Assembly (NCBI GenBank): GCA_003518205.1 | Contig: DOZC01000031.1 | Span: 1,142 to 14,817 of the forward strand | From: Minisyncoccota bacterium | Lineage (GTDB): Bacteria > Patescibacteriota > Microgenomatia > UBA1400 > PJMF01 | DNA: 13,676 bases | Direction: 5' to 3' | In this document: positions 1-6,911 of the stretch, piece after piece | Layout: each line of letters begins with the position of its first letter | Position numbering within the stretch: the first letter of the stretch is position 1 | Position numbers and translations under genes: made by a program | Notes under the pieces: generated by a model | Database searches by the model: none | What the model saw: only the letters and a program-made list of their open reading frames with translations | Told to the model about the DNA's origin: nothing

Positions 1-300
1 GGAATGGTAGCTTTAGTGGCGGGATTTTATTTTTTGCATTGGGTGACTCGGGGTAAGGGTTTTGGGTTGGGAGATGTGAAGTTGGCGGCCCCCCTAGCCT
101 TGATTTTGGGTTGGCCCAAAGTTTTGGTGGGAGTATTTTTGGCCTTTTTGATGGGATCAGTTTTTGGTCTGGGCCTAATCATGGCAGGGCGGCGGAAATT
201 TGGTCAAATTTTGCCATTTGCGCCATTTTTAATCCTTGGAACTGGCCTGGCTTTGGTGTTTGGCCAACAAATTTGGCAAAGCTACCTAAGTCTGCTTTAA
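1..300 (+). CDS. pilD: prepilin peptidase (A24 family), C-terminal part
   Basis: This is the C-terminal end of the membrane aspartic protease that cuts, and in many bacteria N-methylates, type IV prepilins at the cytoplasmic face. The reading frame is open to the first base, so the gene starts upstream of the window. The visible ~99 residues are hydrophobic, with about three membrane segments. They carry the family's second catalytic-aspartate motif, GLGDVKL (D at about residue 26), followed by the usual small-residue helix and a Gly/Leu-rich C-terminus. The first aspartate motif lies outside the window. It is followed at once by a membrane protein and four genes with prepilin signals, which are the expected substrates. 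The family call is secure from motif plus context; the symbol follows general usage. Confidence 0.85.
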   Translation, partial: GMVALVAGFYFLHWVTRGKGFGLGDVKLAAPLALILGWPKVLVGVFLAFLMGSVFGLGLIMAGRRKFGQILPFAPFLILGTGLALVFGQQIWQSYLSLL

Positions 301-1340
301 TGGAGGTGGAGAAAGAAAATCCGGATATGGGGATTGTTAAAACCTTGGTCAATTTTTTGGGGTTGCTGCTGCTGGTTGGCGCCATTGGGGTACTGCTGAC
401 TCGAGAGGCGGTTTTGATTTTAGGCATGAATAATCTTAAGTCAGATTTTGAATCGTTACGCCAAAGAGTCTCCGAAGATGAATTTGCCATTAAGTGTCTA
501 AAGCTAGATGGTCGTAGTGAAGGTGGTTTAGCTCAATTAAGATTTATCAACAAAACAGAGTATGCTCTGGAGGTGATTTGTGCTGATTTGGTTTCCAACC
601 CAATTACGGTGGCGGTTAAATCTTTGCCACCTCTAGTGAAGAAACGCCAGGGAGATTCGGGACTGATGGCGTTGGATAATCACACAGCTGAAATTGAGCT
701 GACAGCTTTGGGTCGAACTGGAGTGGTAACTCAAGTTGAAGCTGGCACCGTACGCTGGTCTCATGGTCAGGTGGCTGCCGATCACGAAGTAACTGGTCCA
801 TTAACCACTTGCGAAGGTTATGGTTTAACTTGTTGTAGCGAGACCGAAGAAGCTGGGTCAGGAACTAACCTCCAGGGAGTGGTGGATTGTCCCAAGACTT
901 GTTATAGCGCTTGTTCCAACAGACCAGTGGTGCTGAGTTTTAATACTCAGCCATACTATGATCCAGCCACTCGCATAGTTACCGTGGCCACTGACCAAGA
1001 AGTTGAGTTTAGTTATATTTTGAGTGATTCTCAAAAAGATATTTTTGCCGAAACCGAACTTCAAGAATCTAAAGATTGGCAAGCGACGTTACTAGCCTTG
1101 ACAGAGCAACTTTTGGAAACCAAGTCATCTGAGTCTCAAAAAACCTCGTTCAAAGTTAATCTTGATTTTGGAGATGGTCAAAAAACTAACTTTAACCTAC
1201 TGGAAGACAGAGCGACTCATCGATATACTTGTGCTGGATCAGTTTGCACGTATGTGGCCACTTTAACGGCTCAAAATCAAGCTGGGGCGCAAAATCAATT
1301 GACGGCTTTAAATAAAATTACAATTATGGTCAAACCATAA
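300..1340 (+). CDS. membrane-anchored protein with PKD-like domain, pilus operon
   Basis: I do not recognise a named family. The start chosen is the ATG that overlaps the preceding TAA (TAATG), giving 346 residues; the frame is open further upstream, but that part only shadows pilD. Residues 18-42 form one membrane segment, followed by a short charged helix (about 44-62). A middle region has a Cys cluster at 171, 178, 179, 197, 201 and 205, which suggests disulfides outside the membrane. Residues 285-345 look like a PKD/Ig-like fold: DFGDGQ near 289-294, a HRY motif near 307-309, then V-rich strands ending in a TIMV strand. Its place between the peptidase and the pilins suggests a pilus assembly or accessory role, which is inference. 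Only seven bases separate it from the next gene, so they are probably co-transcribed. Confidence 0.7.
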   Translation: MEVEKENPDMGIVKTLVNFLGLLLLVGAIGVLLTREAVLILGMNNLKSDFESLRQRVSEDEFAIKCLKLDGRSEGGLAQLRFINKTEYALEVICADLVSNPITVAVKSLPPLVKKRQGDSGLMALDNHTAEIELTALGRTGVVTQVEAGTVRWSHGQVAADHEVTGPLTTCEGYGLTCCSETEEAGSGTNLQGVVDCPKTCYSACSNRPVVLSFNTQPYYDPATRIVTVATDQEVEFSYILSDSQKDIFAETELQESKDWQATLLALTEQLLETKSSESQKTSFKVNLDFGDGQKTNFNLLEDRATHRYTCAGSVCTYVATLTAQNQAGAQNQLTALNKITIMVKP

Positions 1341-1347
1341 AGGAGTT

Positions 1348-1803
1348 ATGTCAAAATTAATTTCGTTAATTCAGAAAAAATTTCCATCCAGATCAGGTTT
1401 TACACTCTTGGAGTTATTAGTAGTGGTATCAATTGTGGGAATTTTGATTGCTATTAGTGCGGCGGCTTTTTCGACAGCCCAAAAGAAAAGTCGCGATGCT
1501 AGGCGCCGGGGTGATATTAAAACCCTCCAAAATGCTTTTGAGCAATACAACTCGCTCAATAGTGGAGCTTATGCCGCTGCTTGCAGCACTATGACCAGTT
1601 ATAGCGGTACCACTATTTTGCCAGGTGGTATTCCAGTAGATCCTAAAACTGGGGTAACCTATACCTGCACCAGCAGCACGACCAGTTATTGCGCCTGTGC
1701 CGAGTTGGATGGCGGTTACGGCAATGCCGCTACCGCTGATTGTTCGGCCATTGGAGCTCAGAGTAGTAGTTATGATTATTATTGTCTCAAGAATCTTCAA
1801 TAA
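1348..1803 (+). CDS. type IV pilin-like protein, six-cysteine
   Basis: This is a prepilin of 151 residues, probably a major or minor pilus subunit. A 17-residue basic leader ends in Gly17, and the mature protein begins F-T-L-L-E, with Glu at +5, followed by a ~20-residue hydrophobic helix and a charged stretch (KKSRDARRRGD) typical of pilin alpha-1. The globular part is Ser/Thr/Gly-rich with six cysteines, more than the usual single pair, and ends in a YDYYC pattern. A good ribosome site (AAGGAG, 1340-1345) lies just before the ATG. A short gap leads to the next pilin. GspG-like pseudopilin is the alternative; the sequence alone does not separate pilus from secretion use. Confidence 0.85.
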   Translation: MSKLISLIQKKFPSRSGFTLLELLVVVSIVGILIAISAAAFSTAQKKSRDARRRGDIKTLQNAFEQYNSLNSGAYAAACSTMTSYSGTTILPGGIPVDPKTGVTYTCTSSTTSYCACAELDGGYGNAATADCSAIGAQSSSYDYYCLKNLQ

Positions 1804-1814
1804 GGAAGCGGTTT

Positions 1815-2270
1815 ATGTTTTTAACCTCATTTCAACAATATTTTAAGTCTCAATCTAGTCAAACTGGCGAGTTGCGACATAGGCAGGCCGGATTTACCAT
1901 CGTCGAGCTCTTGGTAGTAGCCACCATCATTATTATTTTAACCACGATCGGGATTGTGAGTTATTCTCAGGCTCTGATGAATAGTCGTAATGGCAAACGC
2001 AAGGCCGACCTAGAGTCGGTGCGTCAGGCCTTAATTCTTTATAAAGCTGATAATGGCTATTATCCCAGTGCCACTTGGGCTACTCTACTGACAACGATGG
2101 GCACAACTTACATTTCAGCTTTACCCACTGATCCCAAAACTGGCTATACTTATACCTACAGTGGCGGCAGTTGTACTGGAGCTAGTCCGGTGAAGTGTCA
2201 GGCTTTTACCCTGGGGGCAAATTTGGAGACCACCAGCGGAACTACGGCATATGCCATTACCAATCCCTAA
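1815..2270 (+). CDS. type IV pilin/pseudopilin
   Basis: This encodes a 151-residue prepilin. The ATG at 1815 is preferred because AAGGAAG (1802-1808) sits at the right distance; a TTG at 1782 in the same frame overlaps the previous gene and has no such site. A long 26-residue leader ends in Gly26, then FTIVE with Glu at +5, then a hydrophobic helix rich in Ile/Thr. The segment KRKADLESVRQALILYKADNGYYP is the conserved region after the helix seen in GspG-like pseudopilins and many CPR pilins (positions ~56-79). A PTDPKTGYTYTY strand region follows, as in GspG. It overlaps the next gene by 20 bases, which suggests coupled translation. Confidence 0.85.
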   Translation: MFLTSFQQYFKSQSSQTGELRHRQAGFTIVELLVVATIIIILTTIGIVSYSQALMNSRNGKRKADLESVRQALILYKADNGYYPSATWATLLTTMGTTYISALPTDPKTGYTYTYSGGSCTGASPVKCQAFTLGANLETTSGTTAYAITNP

Positions 2271-2760
2271 GCAGGGTTTTACCATGGTTGAGTTGCTGGT
2301 CTCAGCGACCATTGGGATGTTGATGGTGACGGTGGGAATTGCAGGATATTTGAGTTTTAATGAACGCCAAAAAGTCATTGGCTCAGCCAGAGAGTTTGAA
2401 AGCATGATTCAATTGGCCCAAATTAAAGCGGCTGGGGGCGATTTGGGAACCTGTACGATTTTAGATGCCTATCAAATGACTTTTAACCTGGTGACTAATC
2501 CGGTGACAGTGACTTTATCGACAGTTTGTGCCCCCTCTGGTACTACCGCGGTGGTTAAAACACTCACATTGGGATCTGGGGTAACGTTGAGTTTTAATCC
2601 CAGTGTAACCTCGATCAAATTTCCCGTTTTGCAAGGCACAGTGCAGTTCACTCCTAGTGCTACCAGTGTCAATACAACTTTTGGGAGTACGGCCCTGACA
2701 GAGAGTTATGTTCAGGCTATCACTCGAGGTGGCGAGATTAGTGAAGGAGCTTGGCAATGA
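2251..2760 (+). CDS. minor pseudopilin (GspH/FimT-like)
   Basis: This prepilin of 169 residues has a very short nine-residue leader ending in Gly9, then FTMVE with Glu at +5 and a hydrophobic helix. The globular part is rich in beta-strand-like Thr/Val stretches, which fits GspH/FimT minor pseudopilins, but the subtype is a guess. The start at 2251 is the only ATG before the pilin signal; it lies inside the end of the previous gene, with only a weak upstream purine stretch, so it probably depends on translational coupling. The stop overlaps the next ATG as ATGA. Confidence 0.8.
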   Translation: MPLPIPKQGFTMVELLVSATIGMLMVTVGIAGYLSFNERQKVIGSAREFESMIQLAQIKAAGGDLGTCTILDAYQMTFNLVTNPVTVTLSTVCAPSGTTAVVKTLTLGSGVTLSFNPSVTSIKFPVLQGTVQFTPSATSVNTTFGSTALTESYVQAITRGGEISEGAWQ

Positions 2761-3254
2761 GATTGAAGAATCGACAGCGTCAAGTTGGCAGGTTCAATCA
2801 CAGTGGTGGTTTTGGGGTCATCGAAATCCTAGCCGCAGTGGGGGTAATTAGCCTGATTTTGACGGCTTTAGCTTCGGCCATGGCACTATCACTTCGGACT
2901 AGCGCTGAGTTAAAATTTCGATCTATCGCCTTGAGTAAAGCTCAGGGTGTGATTGAGGCTCTGCGGCGAGAACGAGCCATTCAGGGTTGGGAGACGCTCT
3001 CAAGTTTGGTGGGGGGCGGAGTGGCCGGAACTTATACCTACTGTTTTAATTCTGAGGCCGCGTTGCAGCAAAGCAGCTTTACTCTTTCCTCAGGCAGTTG
3101 TACCACCACGGTGGCTTGGGATGGCAATGACTATATTCGAGAATTAACGATTGATACTCAAACGGCTGGAGAGATGAGTTTAACGGCCAAAGTTTATTGG
3201 CAGGGTCGGGATAAACACATGGAGATGACCCAAACTCTTTATCAGTGGCACTGA
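2757..3254 (+). CDS. minor pseudopilin (PilV/GspI-like)
   Basis: This 165-residue protein has an 18-residue basic leader ending GG, then FGVIE (Glu at +5) and a hydrophobic helix, a class III signal with an unusual Gly at +2. The pattern 'GVIEALRRER' soon after the helix matches PilV/GspI proteins, which carry 'A..i.E.lr' there. The ATG at 2757 overlaps the previous stop (ATGA) and has GAAGGAG at 2743-2749; a TTG at 2751 is less likely. Two cysteines in the globular part could pair. It is the last gene of the + strand pilus operon; the - strand gene at 3303 converges on it with 48 bases between and no clear terminator hairpin. Confidence 0.8.
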   Translation: MRLKNRQRQVGRFNHSGGFGVIEILAAVGVISLILTALASAMALSLRTSAELKFRSIALSKAQGVIEALRRERAIQGWETLSSLVGGGVAGTYTYCFNSEAALQQSSFTLSSGSCTTTVAWDGNDYIRELTIDTQTAGEMSLTAKVYWQGRDKHMEMTQTLYQWH

Positions 3255-3302
3255 TCTGTTGGTGTGGCGCGACTGATGGTTGGTTGCTCCGGTCGTTACC
3301 CG

Positions 3303-3908
3303 TCAATTGCGTAGTGTTTGACCGGTTTTAAAACTCCTGATGAGGGTATTTTGGGCATTCGCAGCATCAGTGCCATGTTTGAGGGTAAAGCTAATTTCCA
3401 GATATTTTTGGTCATTTTCTCCGGTATAACAATCGAAAGTTATCGTGTTAGCTGGGCTCAACTGGCTAAAATCTGAGGTGAGATAAAAAGTGGTGGTGGG
3501 ATTAGTGATGCTGGAAATTGAGGCAATTTTGCCGCTACTGGCTGTCAGAGTGGTAGTTAAGTTGTCAACCCCCACAAAACTTAAACTGGTCAGGCCGGTG
3601 GTACAGGTGCTGGAAATTGATCGAGCATTACGCAAGTGCTGCATCATTTGAATTAAAGCTCTATCGCCATCGTTTTTAAGCCGCTGTTCAAAAACTGAGC
3701 GATTATTACTTACCACAATAGCCAGAAAAAAGCTCGAAATTGCCAACAACATGATGGTAGTGATGGTGACTACCACCAAGAGTTCTACTAGAGTAAAACC
3801 ACCATTTGTAAGAGCTGTAGCGATGGTTTTGGTTCTGGCCATGGCGCTGAAGGGAGCTTGGCCGGGAAACTGAGGCTGAAACTGAGGCAAAAACTGGGGG
3901 CGAGACAT
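3303..3908 (-). CDS. minor pseudopilin (PilW/GspJ-like)
   Basis: This is a prepilin-type protein of 201 residues. Gly37 precedes FTLVE (Glu at +5) and a hydrophobic helix. The following region (LKNDGDRALIQMMQHLRNARSIS) is the typical helix of PilW/GspJ proteins, which often read 'q...l...lr.A..i'. The annotated leader is long, about 37 residues and Pro/Gln-rich; an in-frame ATG at 3842 would give a more ordinary 15-residue leader, but neither start has a clear ribosome site. It lies 12 bases after the large Cys-rich gene and so is probably the last gene of that - strand operon, not of the convergent pilin operon. A PilW-type subunit is otherwise missing from the + strand set. Confidence 0.8.
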   Translation of the reverse strand: MSRPQFLPQFQPQFPGQAPFSAMARTKTIATALTNGGFTLVELLVVVTITTIMLLAISSFFLAIVVSNNRSVFEQRLKNDGDRALIQMMQHLRNARSISSTCTTGLTSLSFVGVDNLTTTLTASSGKIASISSITNPTTTFYLTSDFSQLSPANTITFDCYTGENDQKYLEISFTLKHGTDAANAQNTLIRSFKTGQTLRN

Positions 3909-3920
3909 AATGGCTCTGCC

Positions 3921-6275
3921 CTACTTCTGCGGGGCGATTTCCTGCCAGCTATAGCGGGCAACTTTGAGTTCAGTGGGGTAATTGGTGGCGAAATCCGGCC
4001 GATAGACGAAGGTTTCAGCTGGATTAGTAGCGTTATTCACCATGCCGTCGCTGTCCTGGAGGTCGCGGTTTAGGCTGATGGAGGCGTTAGTGCTACTGGT
4101 GTCCCAGGCTACAAAAGTTCCAGAGCCGATGAACTTGCGGTCGGCGGTGGTAGTTACGCCATCACTTTGAATGATGATTTGCTTATCGACGACGAAGACT
4201 CCAGCCAGGTTGGGGGTGGCGGTATCCGGGTCGGTGCTGACGCTGGTGTAGCCCACTTCCGGCTCAATGGTCAGGTTGCCCTGGACCACAAACATTAGGA
4301 AGTTGCCGACGGCCACATCGGTGATGACCGGGCTGGCGTTGCCGGAGCTGTTAGCGATGACCAGATTATTAGGCACAAAAACGACCACCTTTTTACCGGC
4401 CGTGACGCTCAAGGGAATGGCGGCGGCGGTTTTGTCTAGGGTGAGATCGCCCGCGCCGGTGTACTCATAGATGCCGGTGGCGCCGGAGGCCAGGGCGGCG
4501 ATCTGGGTTTTGAGATTACTCAGGCTGGTGACGGCCACGGGGCTCAAGTTCAGGTTATTGGCCAAAAAGCTGTAGGTCTCCCCGCTCGGCTCGACACCGG
4601 TGGCGTAAGCGCCATTAGCAGTGGTGCGACTGCCGGCACTTTGAATATAGGCGCTGCTGCCTTCAGTGGTGGTGGTGAGGGTGCCGCCCGGCCCCAAGAG
4701 GGCGAAGCCAGCGGTGTTACTGCCCACCGCCCCCGCGATCAAAGCGCTGTCACAGCTGGAATCGGCGTCGCAGGTGGTGACTGGGACTTGAGTTTGAATG
4801 GCTGACCTGGCGTAAATGTTGCCACCTCGAGTTTGCCACCAGGCGGCAGCCAGGGTGTTCTGGCGAACGAAGAAATCAGCGGTATCAGGCGCGCCCAAAC
4901 CGGAATATTGGCAAAGATAATCATTACTGGCATTGGCCGGGCAGCCGCAAATGTAACTGGTGGTGCCGTTGGCGATTGGGGTGGGTAGGCTCAAGCTGAC
5001 TTGATAGCCGGAGGAGACAGTTCGTAAGCCGCCGCTAATGTTGTAACTGGAGCCGGAGATGATTCCGGCCACGGGGGCGGAGCCGTCGGTATACTGCGCC
5101 TCAATACTGGCATTACTGAGACTGACGCCCACCGGGGCGGTGCCCTGTTTAACACATTGGCCGCCACTGACGATGACGGTGCCATCGTTGGGATCGGTGT
5201 AGATCCGACCAGAGATGGCAGGCGTGGGGGTGGGCGTGGGGGTTTGAGTTGGAGTCGGAGTTCGAGTGGGGGTGGGAGTAGCGGTAGGAGTAGCGGTGGG
5301 GATGGGAGTGGCGGTGGGCACGGGAGCGCAGGCGGCGTCGCAGGCAGCAGCGGTGGCGTAGCAGGTGCCGTCGGTGTTGGGGACGTAGGCGGCCAGGTTG
5401 CCTTCACAGGTGGCGCCCGCGACCCGGAGGGCGCAGGTGGTGTCGGTGTAGTAGCGCTGATATTGATCGTACTGGCCTGAGGTGGCGCCGCAACTGCCGG
5501 TGACGGTGTTGCAGTAGTAGTAGCTCTGGCAAACTGGGGGCGGCAGACACTCGCTCTGGCAGGTGGCCAGGCTGTCATAGCAGACGTTGGTGGAGCGGGC
5601 GGCGCCGGTGGTGGGGTTGACGATGACGCTCGCCAGGTTCATCTCGCAGTTGGCGGGCGGACTGTTGAGGGTACTGCAAGAGGTATCGGTGTAAAAGGAG
5701 TGCCACTGGTCGTAGCGGCCGGAAGTGCTCTGACAGGTGTAGCTGGGGGTACCCGCCGCCGTGGCGGTCTCGCAGTAGTAGTAGCTTTGGCAGACCGGCG
5801 GATCATCCGGCGGGGGCGGGGTGACACCGACGTCGCCACAGTAGTAGGTTTGAGTTGTCCAGTGCTCATTGCAAGAAAAAGTGTTTGGAGCTTTACAGTC
5901 GCAGTTGCCTTGAGGATAACCAGAGCCGCAGGGAGTGTCGCAAGCCGAACAACTGTCCCCTCCAATGCTACACGTTGGAATGATGTAGCCACCACCAGCT
6001 CCAACGCAATCTAAGTTTTGAACACCGCAAGAACAGGAACCGTTTGAGGGACAGTCACAACCATCAGGTGTGGAACCACTAAAGGCACAATAATAAGTTG
6101 TATTACCATCTCCCAGAGGATTAGTAATAACAGCACAACCAGAACCACGTAAGCCAGCGCCCACTACCCCGGCATTAGCGCAGCTTTGAGCCTGAGCCGG
6201 AGCGGAGCTGCTCAAACCCACCCCAAAAGCCAGACTGAGAGCGATCATCATGATTTTGAACGGATGAAATTTCAT
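3921..6275 (-). CDS. large secreted Cys-rich surface protein with two 8-Cys repeats
   Basis: The start at 6275 is chosen because its ATG overlaps the upstream stop as ATGA; the frame is open further but only over the previous gene. The product is 784 residues. Residues 1-30 are a Sec signal peptide (basic start, hydrophobic core, APAQAQ end). Residues 31-316 hold 32 cysteines, including two tandem ~75-residue repeats (161-243 and 248-316) with eight cysteines each. A Pro/Thr linker (317-352) leads to a C-terminal part of about 430 residues that is Ser/Thr/Gly-rich and beta-like, with six more cysteines (374-508) and an end reading YRPDF...YSWQE. No family is recognised. The layout suggests a disulfide-stabilised exported adhesin or pilus-associated protein; this is inference, supported by the PilW-like gene that follows. 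Confidence 0.8.
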   Translation of the reverse strand: MKFHPFKIMMIALSLAFGVGLSSSAPAQAQSCANAGVVGAGLRGSGCAVITNPLGDGNTTYYCAFSGSTPDGCDCPSNGSCSCGVQNLDCVGAGGGYIIPTCSIGGDSCSACDTPCGSGYPQGNCDCKAPNTFSCNEHWTTQTYYCGDVGVTPPPPDDPPVCQSYYYCETATAAGTPSYTCQSTSGRYDQWHSFYTDTSCSTLNSPPANCEMNLASVIVNPTTGAARSTNVCYDSLATCQSECLPPPVCQSYYYCNTVTGSCGATSGQYDQYQRYYTDTTCALRVAGATCEGNLAAYVPNTDGTCYATAAACDAACAPVPTATPIPTATPTATPTPTRTPTPTQTPTPTPTPAISGRIYTDPNDGTVIVSGGQCVKQGTAPVGVSLSNASIEAQYTDGSAPVAGIISGSSYNISGGLRTVSSGYQVSLSLPTPIANGTTSYICGCPANASNDYLCQYSGLGAPDTADFFVRQNTLAAAWWQTRGGNIYARSAIQTQVPVTTCDADSSCDSALIAGAVGSNTAGFALLGPGGTLTTTTEGSSAYIQSAGSRTTANGAYATGVEPSGETYSFLANNLNLSPVAVTSLSNLKTQIAALASGATGIYEYTGAGDLTLDKTAAAIPLSVTAGKKVVVFVPNNLVIANSSGNASPVITDVAVGNFLMFVVQGNLTIEPEVGYTSVSTDPDTATPNLAGVFVVDKQIIIQSDGVTTTADRKFIGSGTFVAWDTSSTNASISLNRDLQDSDGMVNNATNPAETFVYRPDFATNYPTELKVARYSWQEIAPQK
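5220..5324 (-). repeat. Pro/Thr low-complexity linker
   Basis: Residues 318-352 of the secreted protein alternate T, P and A with one R and one Q, built from short imperfect repeats of a PT/ATP unit. It separates the Cys-rich N-terminal part from the beta-like C-terminal part and probably forms an extended spacer. Confidence 0.85.
5328..5534 (-). repeat. 8-Cys protein repeat, copy B
   Basis: Residues 248-316 of the secreted protein, directly after copy A with a short Pro spacer. Cysteines at 249, 255, 262, 281, 290, 305, 312 and 316 match copy A one to one. The DNA of the two copies is diverged, so the duplication is old and maintained at the protein level. Confidence 0.8.
5547..5795 (-). 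repeat. 8-Cys protein repeat, copy A
   Basis: Residues 161-243 of the secreted protein. Cysteines fall at 162, 168, 181, 200, 210, 232, 239 and 243. Landmarks shared with copy B are CQSYYYC, SGxYDQ, YTDTxC, CExNLA and CYxxxxxC. Copy A has longer loops between the second and third cysteines and around residues 211-231. Confidence 0.8.
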
Positions 6276-6856
6276 TTGAGACCAATCATTAGCTGGGGTA
6301 AGTCCTGAGCCAGACCGGATTGACGAAACCGGGTGAGTTCGACCTGATGTTGCTCCAGCCAATTTTGATATAACCGCTGGAGATCGCCGGAGTAGGTTTG
6401 CCCTAGGTTGAACGTGAGGACTTGCTTGCCCTCGCCCCAGAGTCGTTTAATGATGGTAGCTCGAAAGCCATCATCATAAGCTGCTCCTTTGGTTTTATTT
6501 GCTGTGGAGTAGTCACCCATGACGTGATATAGAGTGTCTGTTTCATCAAAAAGCGAGAGGGTGATGATTTGGCCGGTGGGCTTACCAGTAGCAGTTAACA
6601 GATCACAGCGAGTGCGCACCCAGGAAAAGACTGCTTCGCCCGCAGCATCGCTTACCCCCAGTTCCATAGCCCCAAACTGAAGTTTAGTCAGATCGGCCAA
6701 ACAAGTAACTTGAAATTGAGTAGGATTGATGGAAGTGAGTTGGACTGACTGGGCAGAGCCAAGAGAACGGCGGAGGCCGTAAAGCCGCCAGCCAGCCAGA
6801 CCGAGAACGACTACTCCCAACCCGATGAGGGCAATAAGCCGCAGAGATTTAGACAC
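6272..6856 (-). CDS. single-TM protein sharing a C-terminal domain with its upstream neighbour
   Basis: This is a 194-residue protein with no recognised family. The start is a GTG at 6856; nearby ATGs (6861-6867) are in another frame, and no strong ribosome site is seen. Residues 5-27 are an uncleaved-looking membrane anchor (LRLIALIGLG core), so residues from about 30 are probably outside. Residues 60-194 align with the C-terminal domain of the gene upstream; residues 105-145 are identical to its residues 373-413 (start ETDTLYHVMGDY, end GEGKQ). A GDLQ motif at 157-160 is also shared. Two cysteines (52, 84) lie in the exported part. The stop overlaps the next gene as ATGA, so the two are probably translated together. 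A partner or envelope anchor for the Cys-rich protein is possible but unproven. Confidence 0.75.
   Translation of the reverse strand: MSKSLRLIALIGLGVVVLGLAGWRLYGLRRSLGSAQSVQLTSINPTQFQVTCLADLTKLQFGAMELGVSDAAGEAVFSWVRTRCDLLTATGKPTGQIITLSLFDETDTLYHVMGDYSTANKTKGAAYDDGFRATIIKRLWGEGKQVLTFNLGQTYSGDLQRLYQNWLEQHQVELTRFRQSGLAQDLPQLMIGLK
6432..6538. repeat. 107-bp perfect direct repeat, copy 1
   Basis: This stretch inside the 194-residue gene is identical base for base to 7096-7202 (offset 664). Over the full 41 shared codons (6422-6544) I count only four differences, all synonymous, while the flanks diverge sharply. Recent duplication or gene conversion is the simplest reading. Confidence 0.95.
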
Positions 6857-6911
6857 GCCATCATCATAGCAAAGTCAGTTGAGAGCTGCCACTACCAATG
6901 ACTGGTGGATT

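Noticed and set aside
111..299. Upstream extension of the PKD-like gene
   Set aside because: It only shadows pilD in another frame; the TAATG overlap at 298-302 marks the real start.
5220..5324. Possible minisatellite or CRISPR-like array
   Set aside because: The repeats are short, irregular and in frame, with no spacers; they encode a Pro/Thr linker.
5157..5480. Gly/Ser-rich + strand reading frame opposite the Pro/Thr linker
   Set aside because: It is the complement of the repetitive linker, with no ribosome site or recognisable domain.
4991..5578. Long alternative-frame Pro/Ala-rich reading frame inside the Cys-rich gene
   Set aside because: It is a by-product of high GC and low complexity in the real frame, which has a signal peptide and ordered cysteine repeats.
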